A DNA stretch of 64,000 bases, taken from Brevibacillus dissolubilis (GTDB lineage: Bacteria; Bacillota; Bacilli; Brevibacillales; Brevibacillaceae). Below the pieces are notes generated by a model. It saw nothing but the letters and a program-made list of their open reading frames with translations, ran no database searches and was not told the origin of the DNA. A program made the position numbers and the translations under genes. The stretch covers positions 62,001 to 126,000 of the forward strand of contig NZ_VCNA01000010.1 of assembly GCF_006170445.1 (NCBI RefSeq), written 5' to 3'. Shown one piece after another: positions 55,943 through 64,000 of this stretch (position 1 is its first letter; each line of letters begins with the position of its first letter).

Positions 55943-58900
55943 ATGAAGCTTTCCCTATCGATTCCTTCTAAGTGGAAAAGCCTCGCGCTCAGCACAGCTG
56001 TCCTCGTGACATCGGTGCTTCCATATGGTGCGATTCCACATGCAGAAGCTTCCATTGCCAACCACGTGGTCATCAGTGAGGTATTCGGCGGCGGTGGCGG
56101 TACCAACGCTCCGTTCAAGAATGACTTCATTGAACTTTACAACCCGACCAGTCAGCCTGTTGATTTGTCCACTTGGTCTGTCCAATACGGGTCAGCAACC
56201 GGGACCAGTTTTTCAGGGAAGGTGAATCTGACCGGCAGCATTCAGCCATACAGCTATTATCTGGTATCAGGGGCTGGCGGCAGTGTCGGTGCAGATCTTC
56301 CAGCCGCACAAGCTTCCTCTACCGCGCTCAACCTTTCTGGAACCAGCGGGAAAGTAGCTCTGGTCAACTCCCAAACCACGATCACCTCCAGAACAGATGC
56401 GAGCGTCGTCGATTTCATCGGATACGGGAGTGCCAATGCTTATGAAGGAAGTGCAGCGGCACCGGTTCTGAACGGAACTGTCAGTGCGGAGCGCTTCAGC
56501 AGCGCAGGAATTGTGGCAGACGGTCAAGGGAACGGTTATGACACTGATGAAAACGCATCCAATTTCCAAGTGACCACCACACCGAATCCACAAAACACTT
56601 CTTCGCCTGCCGAACAGCCACCGACAGGAGGCCAACTCCCGCCAACCCTGAAGCCGGATGGCAGCACGTTCTTCTTCAACAATGAAAATCAAGCTTCTGC
56701 AACCGTGACAGGTACGGTCTACGGCGGCTCGAAGGTTTCTCTTTTCTATCAAGATCCGTCTGTTGACTCTTCCGTGACAGAGGCAGCTAACACGACTGCA
56801 CACTCAGACGGTACATTTAGCCTCACCTTCAACAATGCAGATACAGACGCTACGATCTTCGTGACGGCGACCGGAGCAGACAAAGCTCCAAGTACTCCTG
56901 TAGAGATCCGCGCAGCGGTGGTTTCACCGTCACTGGATGCAACCAAAATCAATTTTTATGAAGAAAACGGTCAGGCAACCGTCGTAGGTACAGCTGGTGC
57001 TGTCTCGGCGAACCAACCGTATGTGGTCATCTATAATGGCGACCCTGCAAATGGGGGGCAACCGCTGAATACTGGCGCGATCAAAGCAAGTGCAGACGGT
57101 TCTTTCACATTTGGCTTTACGAACAGTGGGCTTGGTCTCACCAATGTATACGTGACCCAGCAGACGTATTCCCAGTACGGACGCAACTTCGAGAGCAATC
57201 CGGCTGTGATTGCCATCGGTCCAAAGCCGGCTGTACAGCTGACCAACCTCTCCGCCCTTCGCGAAGTCGATGCGAATGGATCGACGACCAAGAAAGGTCA
57301 GACGGTCACAGTAGAAGGGATTGTCACCATTGATAACAATGTGGTTGGCAACGGCTCCTTCTATCTGCAGGATGCGACAGGTGGGATCAATATCTTCACC
57401 AATCCTGTTGTGACAACCGCTTATAAAGTGGGCGATAAGCTGCGGATTACAGGGACAGTTGACTTTTTCAAAGGTCTTACCGAGCTGGTACCATCCGACA
57501 TTACGGTGATTGGTTCTGACCTCGCTTCCGTACCAGCGCCAAAAGCAGTCACCATCGATTCATTCAGCGGAACAGCGGCATTAGAAAAGGCTGAACCACT
57601 GGAAGGCTCTCTGGTGAAGGTGACCGGAAAAGTCACTAGTGTTATGGCGAGCGGTACATCAGCGTATAACGTGACGATTAAGGATGAAAACGGTCAATCG
57701 TTGATTGTACGCGTGATGAACACGACCGGAATCAGCGCTACGGCTGCTTTGGTACTGAACAAAACCTACGAAATTACTGGTGTGCTCAGTCAGTACGCTT
57801 CTTCCGCTCCGTATACCTCTGGATACCAAGTGTTCCCAAGAACCACCGCTGATATCAAAGAAGTAACGGCGATCAACCTCGCGCATACGCCAATCGCACA
57901 AGGCTACACCGATACCGATCTGACGTTTACCGCACAGGCAGAATCCAGCGATCCTCTCAGTGTAGCGCTGTTCTACCGGGCCACAGGTGCTGCGAACTTC
58001 ACCAAGGCCGACATGGTACAGACAACCGCACCTACCTATTCGGTTACCCTGCCAAAAGCAGACGTGCCACAGGCGGGCTTCGAATACTACATCCAAGCCA
58101 CTGCAGGCAATCTGACCAAAACAGCGAACAACCGCGACAGCCTGACCCCATATGTGGTAACGCTGATTGCAGACACGCAAGGCCCAGCCTTTACCAACGA
58201 GCAACCGATGAACACGTCTCGCGTGGAAGATAAGAGTCCGGTAGTTGCTGTCGCCGTCACCGACCCGAATGGGATCGATCAGGCTTCCATCACTGCGACG
58301 TTGGATGGACAATCTGTTCCAGCCACTTTTGCAGACGGAAAAGTAATGCTGACCCTCTCAGGCGAGCTCAGCATCGCGAAGCACACGGTAAGCATCACCG
58401 CCAAAGATATGAAAAACAACCCAAGCACCATCACGTGGGAGTTCACTGTTACGGAAACGTTCACAGGTGGTCAGCACTACCGTGGTACGACTCACAACCA
58501 CACCAACATCTCTCATGACGGGGCAGGTACACCAGAACAAGCCCTCGTCGAAGCGAAAAAATATCAATACGACTGGTTTGCCTACTCTGACCACTCTCAT
58601 GATATCGACCCCGAACTGATTGAGACAGGAGCAGACCTGCTCAACAAAAACGGGATGCCTGAACGCACAGGTGGCACCGAGTGGCAATTGACCAAGTCTT
58701 TAGCTAACCAATACACCCAAAACGGTGAATTCGTCGTCTTCCCGGCTTTTGAGATGACATCCACCTCATGGGGTCACTCCAACGTATTTGGTACAGACAA
58801 CTTCATCGACCGCAAAATCAGCGGCAGCAAGTACCAAGATCTGAACCAATACTACGCATGGGTACTGACCAACGATAATATCGCGGCTCAGTTCAACCAT

Positions 58901-61900
58901 CCGGATATGTCTGCCAATGCATTCAACAACTTCACGCCATACGATAAAAACGTTGACCAGCTGTTCACCATGATGGAAGTGGGGAATGGTTCCGGTCACT
59001 ATGGCTACGCTAACGCGGAGAAGAAGTTCTACAGCGCTCTTGACCTCGGCTGGCACGTCGCTCCTACTTTTGGTGAGGATAACCACGAAGGTACATGGGG
59101 TCAGACCAACCGCCGTACCGTTATCGTAGCAAGCGATCTGTCCCAAGCGTCCTTGCTCCATGCGATGCGCAACATGCGTGTCTACATGGTGGAGGACCCG
59201 AACTTCACCCTCGATGTGAAGGCAAACGGCAAGTATATGGGTGCTGTCGTAGACGGCTCCACGATCAACTTCGAGATCTCCGGCAGCGACTTGGTGACGG
59301 AATCCCGCACCGATGAGAAGTATGGCTACCTGCCTGCTGACTATGTATCCGATGACCGCATCACGAAAGTAGAGCTGATCACCAATGGTGGGCAAGCCAT
59401 CCAGACCATCTCCCCACTGACCAAAGACTTCACATGGACTCCATCTGTGAACATCATCGGCGGTCAGCAATGGTTCGTCGTCAAGGTCACACAGGCAGAC
59501 GGTGAGCAGATGTACTCTGCACCGATCTGGTCCCAAGAAGTAGCAGATGACGTAAAAGTCAGCGGTATTGAAATCGTAGGCGAGACCATCATCGCAGGCA
59601 ACCCAGCTACCCTGCAGGCAGGTATCTCCAACCTCGGTACCAACAATACTTCTGGACTGACCGTACGTTTCTACTATGACGCAGTGGACAATGCACACCT
59701 GATCGGTGAATCCACGATTGCGACTCTCAATGCCAAGAGCGTAGGAAAAGCAAGTGTCACATGGGCCAGCCCAATCAGCGGTGACCATAAGCTGATTGCC
59801 GTTGTCTCTGCACCTGGCGCAGACAACCCGGCTGACAACCAATTCATCAAAGACAACGTGCACATCAAAGAACCGCTCGGCATCAAAATTGTATTCGACG
59901 CGGCTCATAAAAACGAGAACACCACGACCGACACCAGCACCTACAAAGACAACCTGAAATCGATCACCATCTTGTTGCAGCGTGAAGGCTACACTGTCGT
60001 GGAAAATAAAGACCCAATCACCGATAGCCTGCTTGCAGGCACCAAAGTATTGGTCATCTCACATCCAGTCACAGATTTGACCGCAGCAGAGAACACAGCA
60101 GTGGCTAACTTTGTCCGCAACGGCGGTTCCCTGTTCCTTTTGGAAAAATCTAACTACGGTACTACCAACACCGTTATCAACAATGACCTCTTGGCTGAGA
60201 TGGGTGCTACCATCCGTTTCACCAACGATGGTATTTATGATGACTCCAAGACCGGTAACTTCTGGTCGAACCCACTCACTGCCAAACATGCAGTACGTCT
60301 CTTCCCAGGTCTTGTTCCGAACTACATCACCGACCGGGTGAAGTTCGTTGACTACTACAGCGGTTCCAGCTTATCCGCGGCAGGCGACCAACCATTGACC
60401 AACACCGACAGCGTCACCGTCCTTGCTTTTGGTAACGAAACCACCTACCAAACCAGCATCAAAGGCGGCTACACCTATGACAATGTATCCGATACGACAG
60501 GGGGTTCCGCCATCCCAGCGATTGCCTCTGAGCTCGTCGGACAAGGGAAGATCGTTGTCTCTGGGATGAACATCATGAACGACAAGCAGATGGATGAAAG
60601 CTACGAGCCAAAAGGCAACAATGAACTGGCTCTCAACGCATTCAACTGGCTCGCAGGACGCGGCACCAAGGTCTCTACCATCGGCGAAGCACGCACCAAA
60701 GCAGAAGGTACCGATGTTGTCGTCGAAGGTGTCGTCACCACTCCGGCAGGCAACTTCTTCGATGCGTTCTATGTACAAGATGCAACAGGCGGGATCATGG
60801 CATTCAATGAAGTGCCAGAGGGAACGCTTGCCTTGGGTGACACCGTACGTATCTATGGTCACATCAAGACATTTGAGAAAAACCTAGAGCTTGAATTCAA
60901 TGAGTTCAAGATGGATGTCATCAAGACAGGCCACACGACTCCAATCGAGCCTACTGTGCTTTCGACCGGTCAAGCATCGGCAGAAGCCAACCAAGGTCTT
61001 TTGGTGAAGGTAACAGGAACGGTCGTCTCTCAATATGATGCCAACTCCTATGTAATCAATGACGGCTCAGGCCCAATCCTTGTCTTCGTAGACGGTTACA
61101 TCAAAGACCAGTCCGGCCCGATTCCGGCGCTTGCAGTAGGAGACACGTATGAAGCGGTAGGTCTGACAGGCAAGTTCACGGATGGTATCCGCATCCGCGT
61201 GCGTAACACGCAAGAATTGCGCAAAGTGGACGTTCCGACGCCACCAACAACGCCGCCGACTACACCACCGACTACACCAACAACGCCGCCAACCACACCA
61301 ACTACACCAAGACCAACCGTGCCGACCACGCCGGAAGAATTGGTGCAACTGAGCAACCAGACCGCAGCTGCCATCACCAACGCAACGGATGCCAAAACAG
61401 TCATCAGCGCGGTGAATGACGTGATCAACGGCCTGACGACCATGCTCAAAAGAGAGAACAATGATCTAGGCGCAGAGCTGGATGCCACTAACACCGCCGT
61501 GACCCAAGTGCTTGGCGCAATGGTAATCCAATTAGACAACGGCATCGTCGAACCAAAAGACGTAGCCCAAACCGCCGACAAACTGATCACAGGCGTCATC
61601 ACCACCCTGATCAACACTGTCGACGCCAATGACACCGAGTCCATCGACAAAGCGAATACCGTAGTCAACAGCATGCTGTCTACCGTCTACGCCAACCTCG
61701 ATACCAAAGCAGTCACCACCAAAATGGCAACCAACCTCAACACCACAGTTGCCAGCCTCCTGAACAAAATGGATGACGTAACAGTGGCAGCTGATGGCCA
61801 AGTCACCAACCTTGACGAACAGATCGAAGCGATCACCCAGGCGACAGATGCTTTTGCAGAAAGCCTCGGCGACCATGCTTCCCTGCTCACTGTGAGCCGT

Positions 61901-62725
61901 AACGTGGAACTCCACGCAGGCACAGACGAAGAGGGCGAACCAACAGAAGACATGACGGTAACCCTGTCCCAAGAAGTGGTTACCAAGCTCAATGAAAACA
62001 ACTTTGATGTCACCCTGCAAAACCCAGCCGAAGCAGGCATGATCCTGCCGACCGGTCTTTTGAATGAGATCGGTGACAAGGAAGTGGTGCTGTCTATGAC
62101 CAAGTCCAACACCAAAGCGTCTGTATCCAAAAGCTTCAACCTGCAGACCAGCCAAGGCTATGTGTTGAACATCACGGCAGACGGCCAACCTGTCACCCAG
62201 TTCGGTACAAACAAGGTACACGTCACCTTACCGTATCAGTTCAAAACGACCAAGCCACTGCTCGCGTACTACTTCAATGAAGCGAGCAAGAAATGGGTAG
62301 CCGTGAGTGAGAACGGAACAGCTGCAGCAGTCACAACTGCCAACGGCCTTGCTTCCTTCGATACCACGCACTACACCGAGTTCCGTCTCTCCGAGGCACA
62401 TGTCTCCCGCATCGGCTTCAGCGAAAAAGCGGTACAAGCAGCACCAGGCCAGCAGGTTCAATTGAAGCTGTATGCCTACACCTCTGATCAGAACAAGTTC
62501 GACGTCACTGCCAAAGCATCCGGCACCCGCTACAAGTCCAGCAACACCGCTGTGGCAACGGTAAGCGAAGACGGAACAATCACCATCAACGCGAAGGCAA
62601 AAACAGGCTCCAAAGTAACCATCACGGTAACGAGCCAACGTCGAAGCACCAAGATCGAGATCACAGTGAAAAACACCAAGGCAACCCTGAAGGAACAGGC
62701 TGCCACACAAGTGAAGAGCAAGTAA
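55943..62725 (+). CDS. 2260-residue secreted multidomain protein with PHP/CehA metallohydrolase
   Basis: A signal peptide (about 1-36) is followed by an LTD fold (37-190), Ig-like modules (200-425), an OB-fold block (430-645, SFYLQDATGGINIF) and more Ig-like modules. Next is a PHP/CehA-type metallohydrolase domain (about 842-1199) with metal-site motifs THNHTNISHDG (His851, His853), YSDHSHD, AQFNHPD and FGEDNHEG. Then come a CARDB-like domain (1203-1305), an amidotransferase-like DUF4350-type domain (1310-1570), a second OB-fold block (1573-1765, DAFYVQDATGGIMAF), a Pro/Thr linker, a helical domain and a Big_2 domain. It probably hydrolyses phosphodi- or monoesters outside the cell. The GTG at 55928 lies within its own binding site, so ATG is chosen. 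Confidence 0.88.
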   Translation: MKLSLSIPSKWKSLALSTAVLVTSVLPYGAIPHAEASIANHVVISEVFGGGGGTNAPFKNDFIELYNPTSQPVDLSTWSVQYGSATGTSFSGKVNLTGSIQPYSYYLVSGAGGSVGADLPAAQASSTALNLSGTSGKVALVNSQTTITSRTDASVVDFIGYGSANAYEGSAAAPVLNGTVSAERFSSAGIVADGQGNGYDTDENASNFQVTTTPNPQNTSSPAEQPPTGGQLPPTLKPDGSTFFFNNENQASATVTGTVYGGSKVSLFYQDPSVDSSVTEAANTTAHSDGTFSLTFNNADTDATIFVTATGADKAPSTPVEIRAAVVSPSLDATKINFYEENGQATVVGTAGAVSANQPYVVIYNGDPANGGQPLNTGAIKASADGSFTFGFTNSGLGLTNVYVTQQTYSQYGRNFESNPAVIAIGPKPAVQLTNLSALREVDANGSTTKKGQTVTVEGIVTIDNNVVGNGSFYLQDATGGINIFTNPVVTTAYKVGDKLRITGTVDFFKGLTELVPSDITVIGSDLASVPAPKAVTIDSFSGTAALEKAEPLEGSLVKVTGKVTSVMASGTSAYNVTIKDENGQSLIVRVMNTTGISATAALVLNKTYEITGVLSQYASSAPYTSGYQVFPRTTADIKEVTAINLAHTPIAQGYTDTDLTFTAQAESSDPLSVALFYRATGAANFTKADMVQTTAPTYSVTLPKADVPQAGFEYYIQATAGNLTKTANNRDSLTPYVVTLIADTQGPAFTNEQPMNTSRVEDKSPVVAVAVTDPNGIDQASITATLDGQSVPATFADGKVMLTLSGELSIAKHTVSITAKDMKNNPSTITWEFTVTETFTGGQHYRGTTHNHTNISHDGAGTPEQALVEAKKYQYDWFAYSDHSHDIDPELIETGADLLNKNGMPERTGGTEWQLTKSLANQYTQNGEFVVFPAFEMTSTSWGHSNVFGTDNFIDRKISGSKYQDLNQYYAWVLTNDNIAAQFNHPDMSANAFNNFTPYDKNVDQLFTMMEVGNGSGHYGYANAEKKFYSALDLGWHVAPTFGEDNHEGTWGQTNRRTVIVASDLSQASLLHAMRNMRVYMVEDPNFTLDVKANGKYMGAVVDGSTINFEISGSDLVTESRTDEKYGYLPADYVSDDRITKVELITNGGQAIQTISPLTKDFTWTPSVNIIGGQQWFVVKVTQADGEQMYSAPIWSQEVADDVKVSGIEIVGETIIAGNPATLQAGISNLGTNNTSGLTVRFYYDAVDNAHLIGESTIATLNAKSVGKASVTWASPISGDHKLIAVVSAPGADNPADNQFIKDNVHIKEPLGIKIVFDAAHKNENTTTDTSTYKDNLKSITILLQREGYTVVENKDPITDSLLAGTKVLVISHPVTDLTAAENTAVANFVRNGGSLFLLEKSNYGTTNTVINNDLLAEMGATIRFTNDGIYDDSKTGNFWSNPLTAKHAVRLFPGLVPNYITDRVKFVDYYSGSSLSAAGDQPLTNTDSVTVLAFGNETTYQTSIKGGYTYDNVSDTTGGSAIPAIASELVGQGKIVVSGMNIMNDKQMDESYEPKGNNELALNAFNWLAGRGTKVSTIGEARTKAEGTDVVVEGVVTTPAGNFFDAFYVQDATGGIMAFNEVPEGTLALGDTVRIYGHIKTFEKNLELEFNEFKMDVIKTGHTTPIEPTVLSTGQASAEANQGLLVKVTGTVVSQYDANSYVINDGSGPILVFVDGYIKDQSGPIPALAVGDTYEAVGLTGKFTDGIRIRVRNTQELRKVDVPTPPTTPPTTPPTTPTTPPTTPTTPRPTVPTTPEELVQLSNQTAAAITNATDAKTVISAVNDVINGLTTMLKRENNDLGAELDATNTAVTQVLGAMVIQLDNGIVEPKDVAQTADKLITGVITTLINTVDANDTESIDKANTVVNSMLSTVYANLDTKAVTTKMATNLNTTVASLLNKMDDVTVAADGQVTNLDEQIEAITQATDAFAESLGDHASLLTVSRNVELHAGTDEEGEPTEDMTVTLSQEVVTKLNENNFDVTLQNPAEAGMILPTGLLNEIGDKEVVLSMTKSNTKASVSKSFNLQTSQGYVLNITADGQPVTQFGTNKVHVTLPYQFKTTKPLLAYYFNEASKKWVAVSENGTAAAVTTANGLASFDTTHYTEFRLSEAHVSRIGFSEKAVQAAPGQQVQLKLYAYTSDQNKFDVTAKASGTRYKSSNTAVATVSEDGTITINAKAKTGSKVTITVTSQRRSTKIEITVKNTKATLKEQAATQVKSK

Positions 62726-62730
62726 GCATG

Positions 62731-62785
62731 AAAACCACCTGACCCGTTGGAGGATTTTACTTTCAACCATCGGCAGGTGGTTTTT
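62731..62785 (+). terminator. Intrinsic terminator
   Basis: aaaaccacctg pairs with caggtggtttt, followed by a T-run, six bases after the giant gene. Confidence 0.85.
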
Positions 62786-62946
62786 CTTTTTTACACATGA
62801 GAGGGTAAACGTATCGACACTCGTATATCTGGAATGTATAATCGTTGTATAAGTTATGTACATCTACATAAATTGGAGTTATGGGGAAGCAAGCAGAACG
62901 GGAATCATACAGATAAGAAGCTTGTCCCCTGCGGAGGTAGCCTCTC

Positions 62947-63915
62947 ATGAGAGAATTTCAGAAACCCGTGATCGTTGTAAGCAAGTGCCTGCAATTCGAT
63001 GCCTGCCGCTACAATGGCGAGATGCTCAATGACCCTGTCGTGGAAAGTCTGTTGCCCTATGTCACCTTTGTCCCGATCTGTCCCGAGGTCGAGATCGGAC
63101 TGGGGACTCCCCGTGAGACGATCCGGATTGTCAAGGATGGAGAGCAGAACAGACTGATGCAGCCAAGCACAGGTGCTGACGTGTCTGATGCGATGAACCG
63201 TTTTACCGATGCATTCATCCAAGCCTTGGGCGAAGTGGACGGCTTTATTCTCAAGAACCGGTCCCCCAGCTGCGGGGTCAAGGACGTCAAGATCTACTCT
63301 GGTCTGGAAAAAGCACCTGTCATCGAGACAGGCGGAGGTTTTTTCGGCGGGAAGATCTTTGAGACGTTCTCCCATCTGGCTGTGGAGGAGGAGGGCAGGC
63401 TGAAGAACTTCCTCATCCGTGAGCATTTTTTCACGAAGCTGTTTACACTGGCCCAATTCCGTCAGATCAAAAAGACGGCCTCGATGCGCGAGCTGGTCAA
63501 GTTCCACAGCGATAACAAATATCTGCTGATGTCCTATAACCAGAGTGAACTCAAGCGCCTCGGCAATATCGTCGCCAATCATGAGAAGCTGCCGATACAA
63601 GACGTCTATGAGCAATATGAAAAGGGTCTCTATCATGCCCTTCGCCGTTCACCGCGTCAGCCGACCAACATCAATACGCTTACCCATATTATGGGCTACT
63701 TCTCCAAAGAGCTTTCTTCTAATGAGAAGACGTATTTTTTGGAGCTGCTTGAAAAATACCGCAACCGTAAAGCACCGCTTTCTAGTCCCTTGGGAGTCCT
63801 GCGCTCATGGGTGATTCGCTTTGAGCATGATTATTTGCGGGATCAGACGATTTTTAACCCGTATCCGGAAGCCTTGGTGGAGATCACCGATTCAGGGAAG
63901 GGACGAGACTATTGA
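62947..63915 (+). CDS. DUF523-DUF1722 (YbgA-like) protein
   Basis: The 322-residue cytoplasmic protein fuses DUF523 (about 1-150) with DUF1722 (about 185-300). DUF523 is marked by conserved cysteines in SKCLQFDACRYNG, PICPEVEIGLG and LKNRSPSCGVKD, suggesting metal, Fe-S or thiol chemistry. DUF1722 has the typical FHSDNKYLLMSYNQ segment. The same fusion is called YbgA in enterobacteria, where a role near photolyase or in sulfur chemistry has been discussed; function is not established. ATG follows a ggaggtag site. A terminator follows the stop directly. Confidence 0.88.
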   Translation: MREFQKPVIVVSKCLQFDACRYNGEMLNDPVVESLLPYVTFVPICPEVEIGLGTPRETIRIVKDGEQNRLMQPSTGADVSDAMNRFTDAFIQALGEVDGFILKNRSPSCGVKDVKIYSGLEKAPVIETGGGFFGGKIFETFSHLAVEEEGRLKNFLIREHFFTKLFTLAQFRQIKKTASMRELVKFHSDNKYLLMSYNQSELKRLGNIVANHEKLPIQDVYEQYEKGLYHALRRSPRQPTNINTLTHIMGYFSKELSSNEKTYFLELLEKYRNRKAPLSSPLGVLRSWVIRFEHDYLRDQTIFNPYPEALVEITDSGKGRDY

Positions 63916-63916
63916 T

Positions 63917-63965
63917 GAAAAAGCTGTTCAGTTGGGCGTCGACCGCCTGATTGAACAGCTTTTTT
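63917..63965 (+). terminator. Intrinsic terminator
   Basis: A 13-bp stem (aaaaagctgttca with tgaacagcttttt) around a 21-base loop. Confidence 0.9.
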
Positions 63966-64000
63966 GCCTGACGGCTGATTCGTCTATACCAAACAAGATG

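Overview
The window is chromosomal DNA from a spore-forming, Gram-positive member of the Bacillota. The evidence is strong AG-rich ribosome binding sites, frequent TTG/GTG starts, spoVR, an NprR/PlcR-type regulator, tandem thermolysin-type proteases and many very large secreted proteins. The mixture of families resembles Alicyclobacillaceae (Tumebacillus-like), but that is a guess from memory, not a measured placement. No rRNA, tRNA or CRISPR array was recognised.

Layout. 1-2455: tail end of a phage-derived cassette (structural fragment, permuted papain-fold protein, holin, M15 endolysin). 2537-6611: a coiled-coil protein with a 42-bp repeat array, a Pro-rich small protein, and a membrane MHYT-PAS-GGDEF-EAL protein for c-di-GMP turnover. 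6677-10668: an RNPP-type HTH-TPR regulator with possible small peptide genes beside it, an amidase, a DIP1984-type protein, and an unknown gene behind a LexA-like box. 10773-25008: a secreted-hydrolase block holding a 5'-nucleotidase, a 1302-residue subtilase, three tandem M4 metalloproteases with their own promoters and terminators, and an M3 oligopeptidase next to two divergent Xre regulators. 25418-32860: an unknown protein, SpeD, a two-component system, an alkaline phosphatase lipoprotein and a serine hydrolase.

33065-47337 is the most interesting region. Two paralogous giant surface proteins (CarboxypepD-reg-like repeats plus a PQQ-type beta-propeller) lie upstream of spoVR. spoVR itself is split: residues 1-264 are at 39872-40663 and the rest at 46708-47337. 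The pieces are separated by a 6044-bp insert bounded by a perfect 10-bp direct repeat that keeps the reading frame. The insert carries only a large serine recombinase, a small 89-residue ORF divergent from it, and a third paralog of the giant surface protein. This has the architecture of a skin-type element, excised during sporulation to rebuild a mother-cell gene. Precise excision would give a 473-residue SpoVR. All three surface-protein genes share an upstream motif resembling a motility-sigma (SigD) promoter.

47520-63915: a hybrid kinase / CheR / REC-PAS-kinase signalling cluster, a DUF2236 oxygenase-like protein, a HupE/UreJ-like membrane protein, a 2260-residue secreted protein with a PHP (CehA-type) metallohydrolase domain between LTD, OB-fold, CARDB-like and Ig-like modules, and a DUF523-DUF1722 protein. 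Overall the window is dominated by extracellular degradation (proteins, peptides, phosphate esters, peptidoglycan), surface display and signalling.
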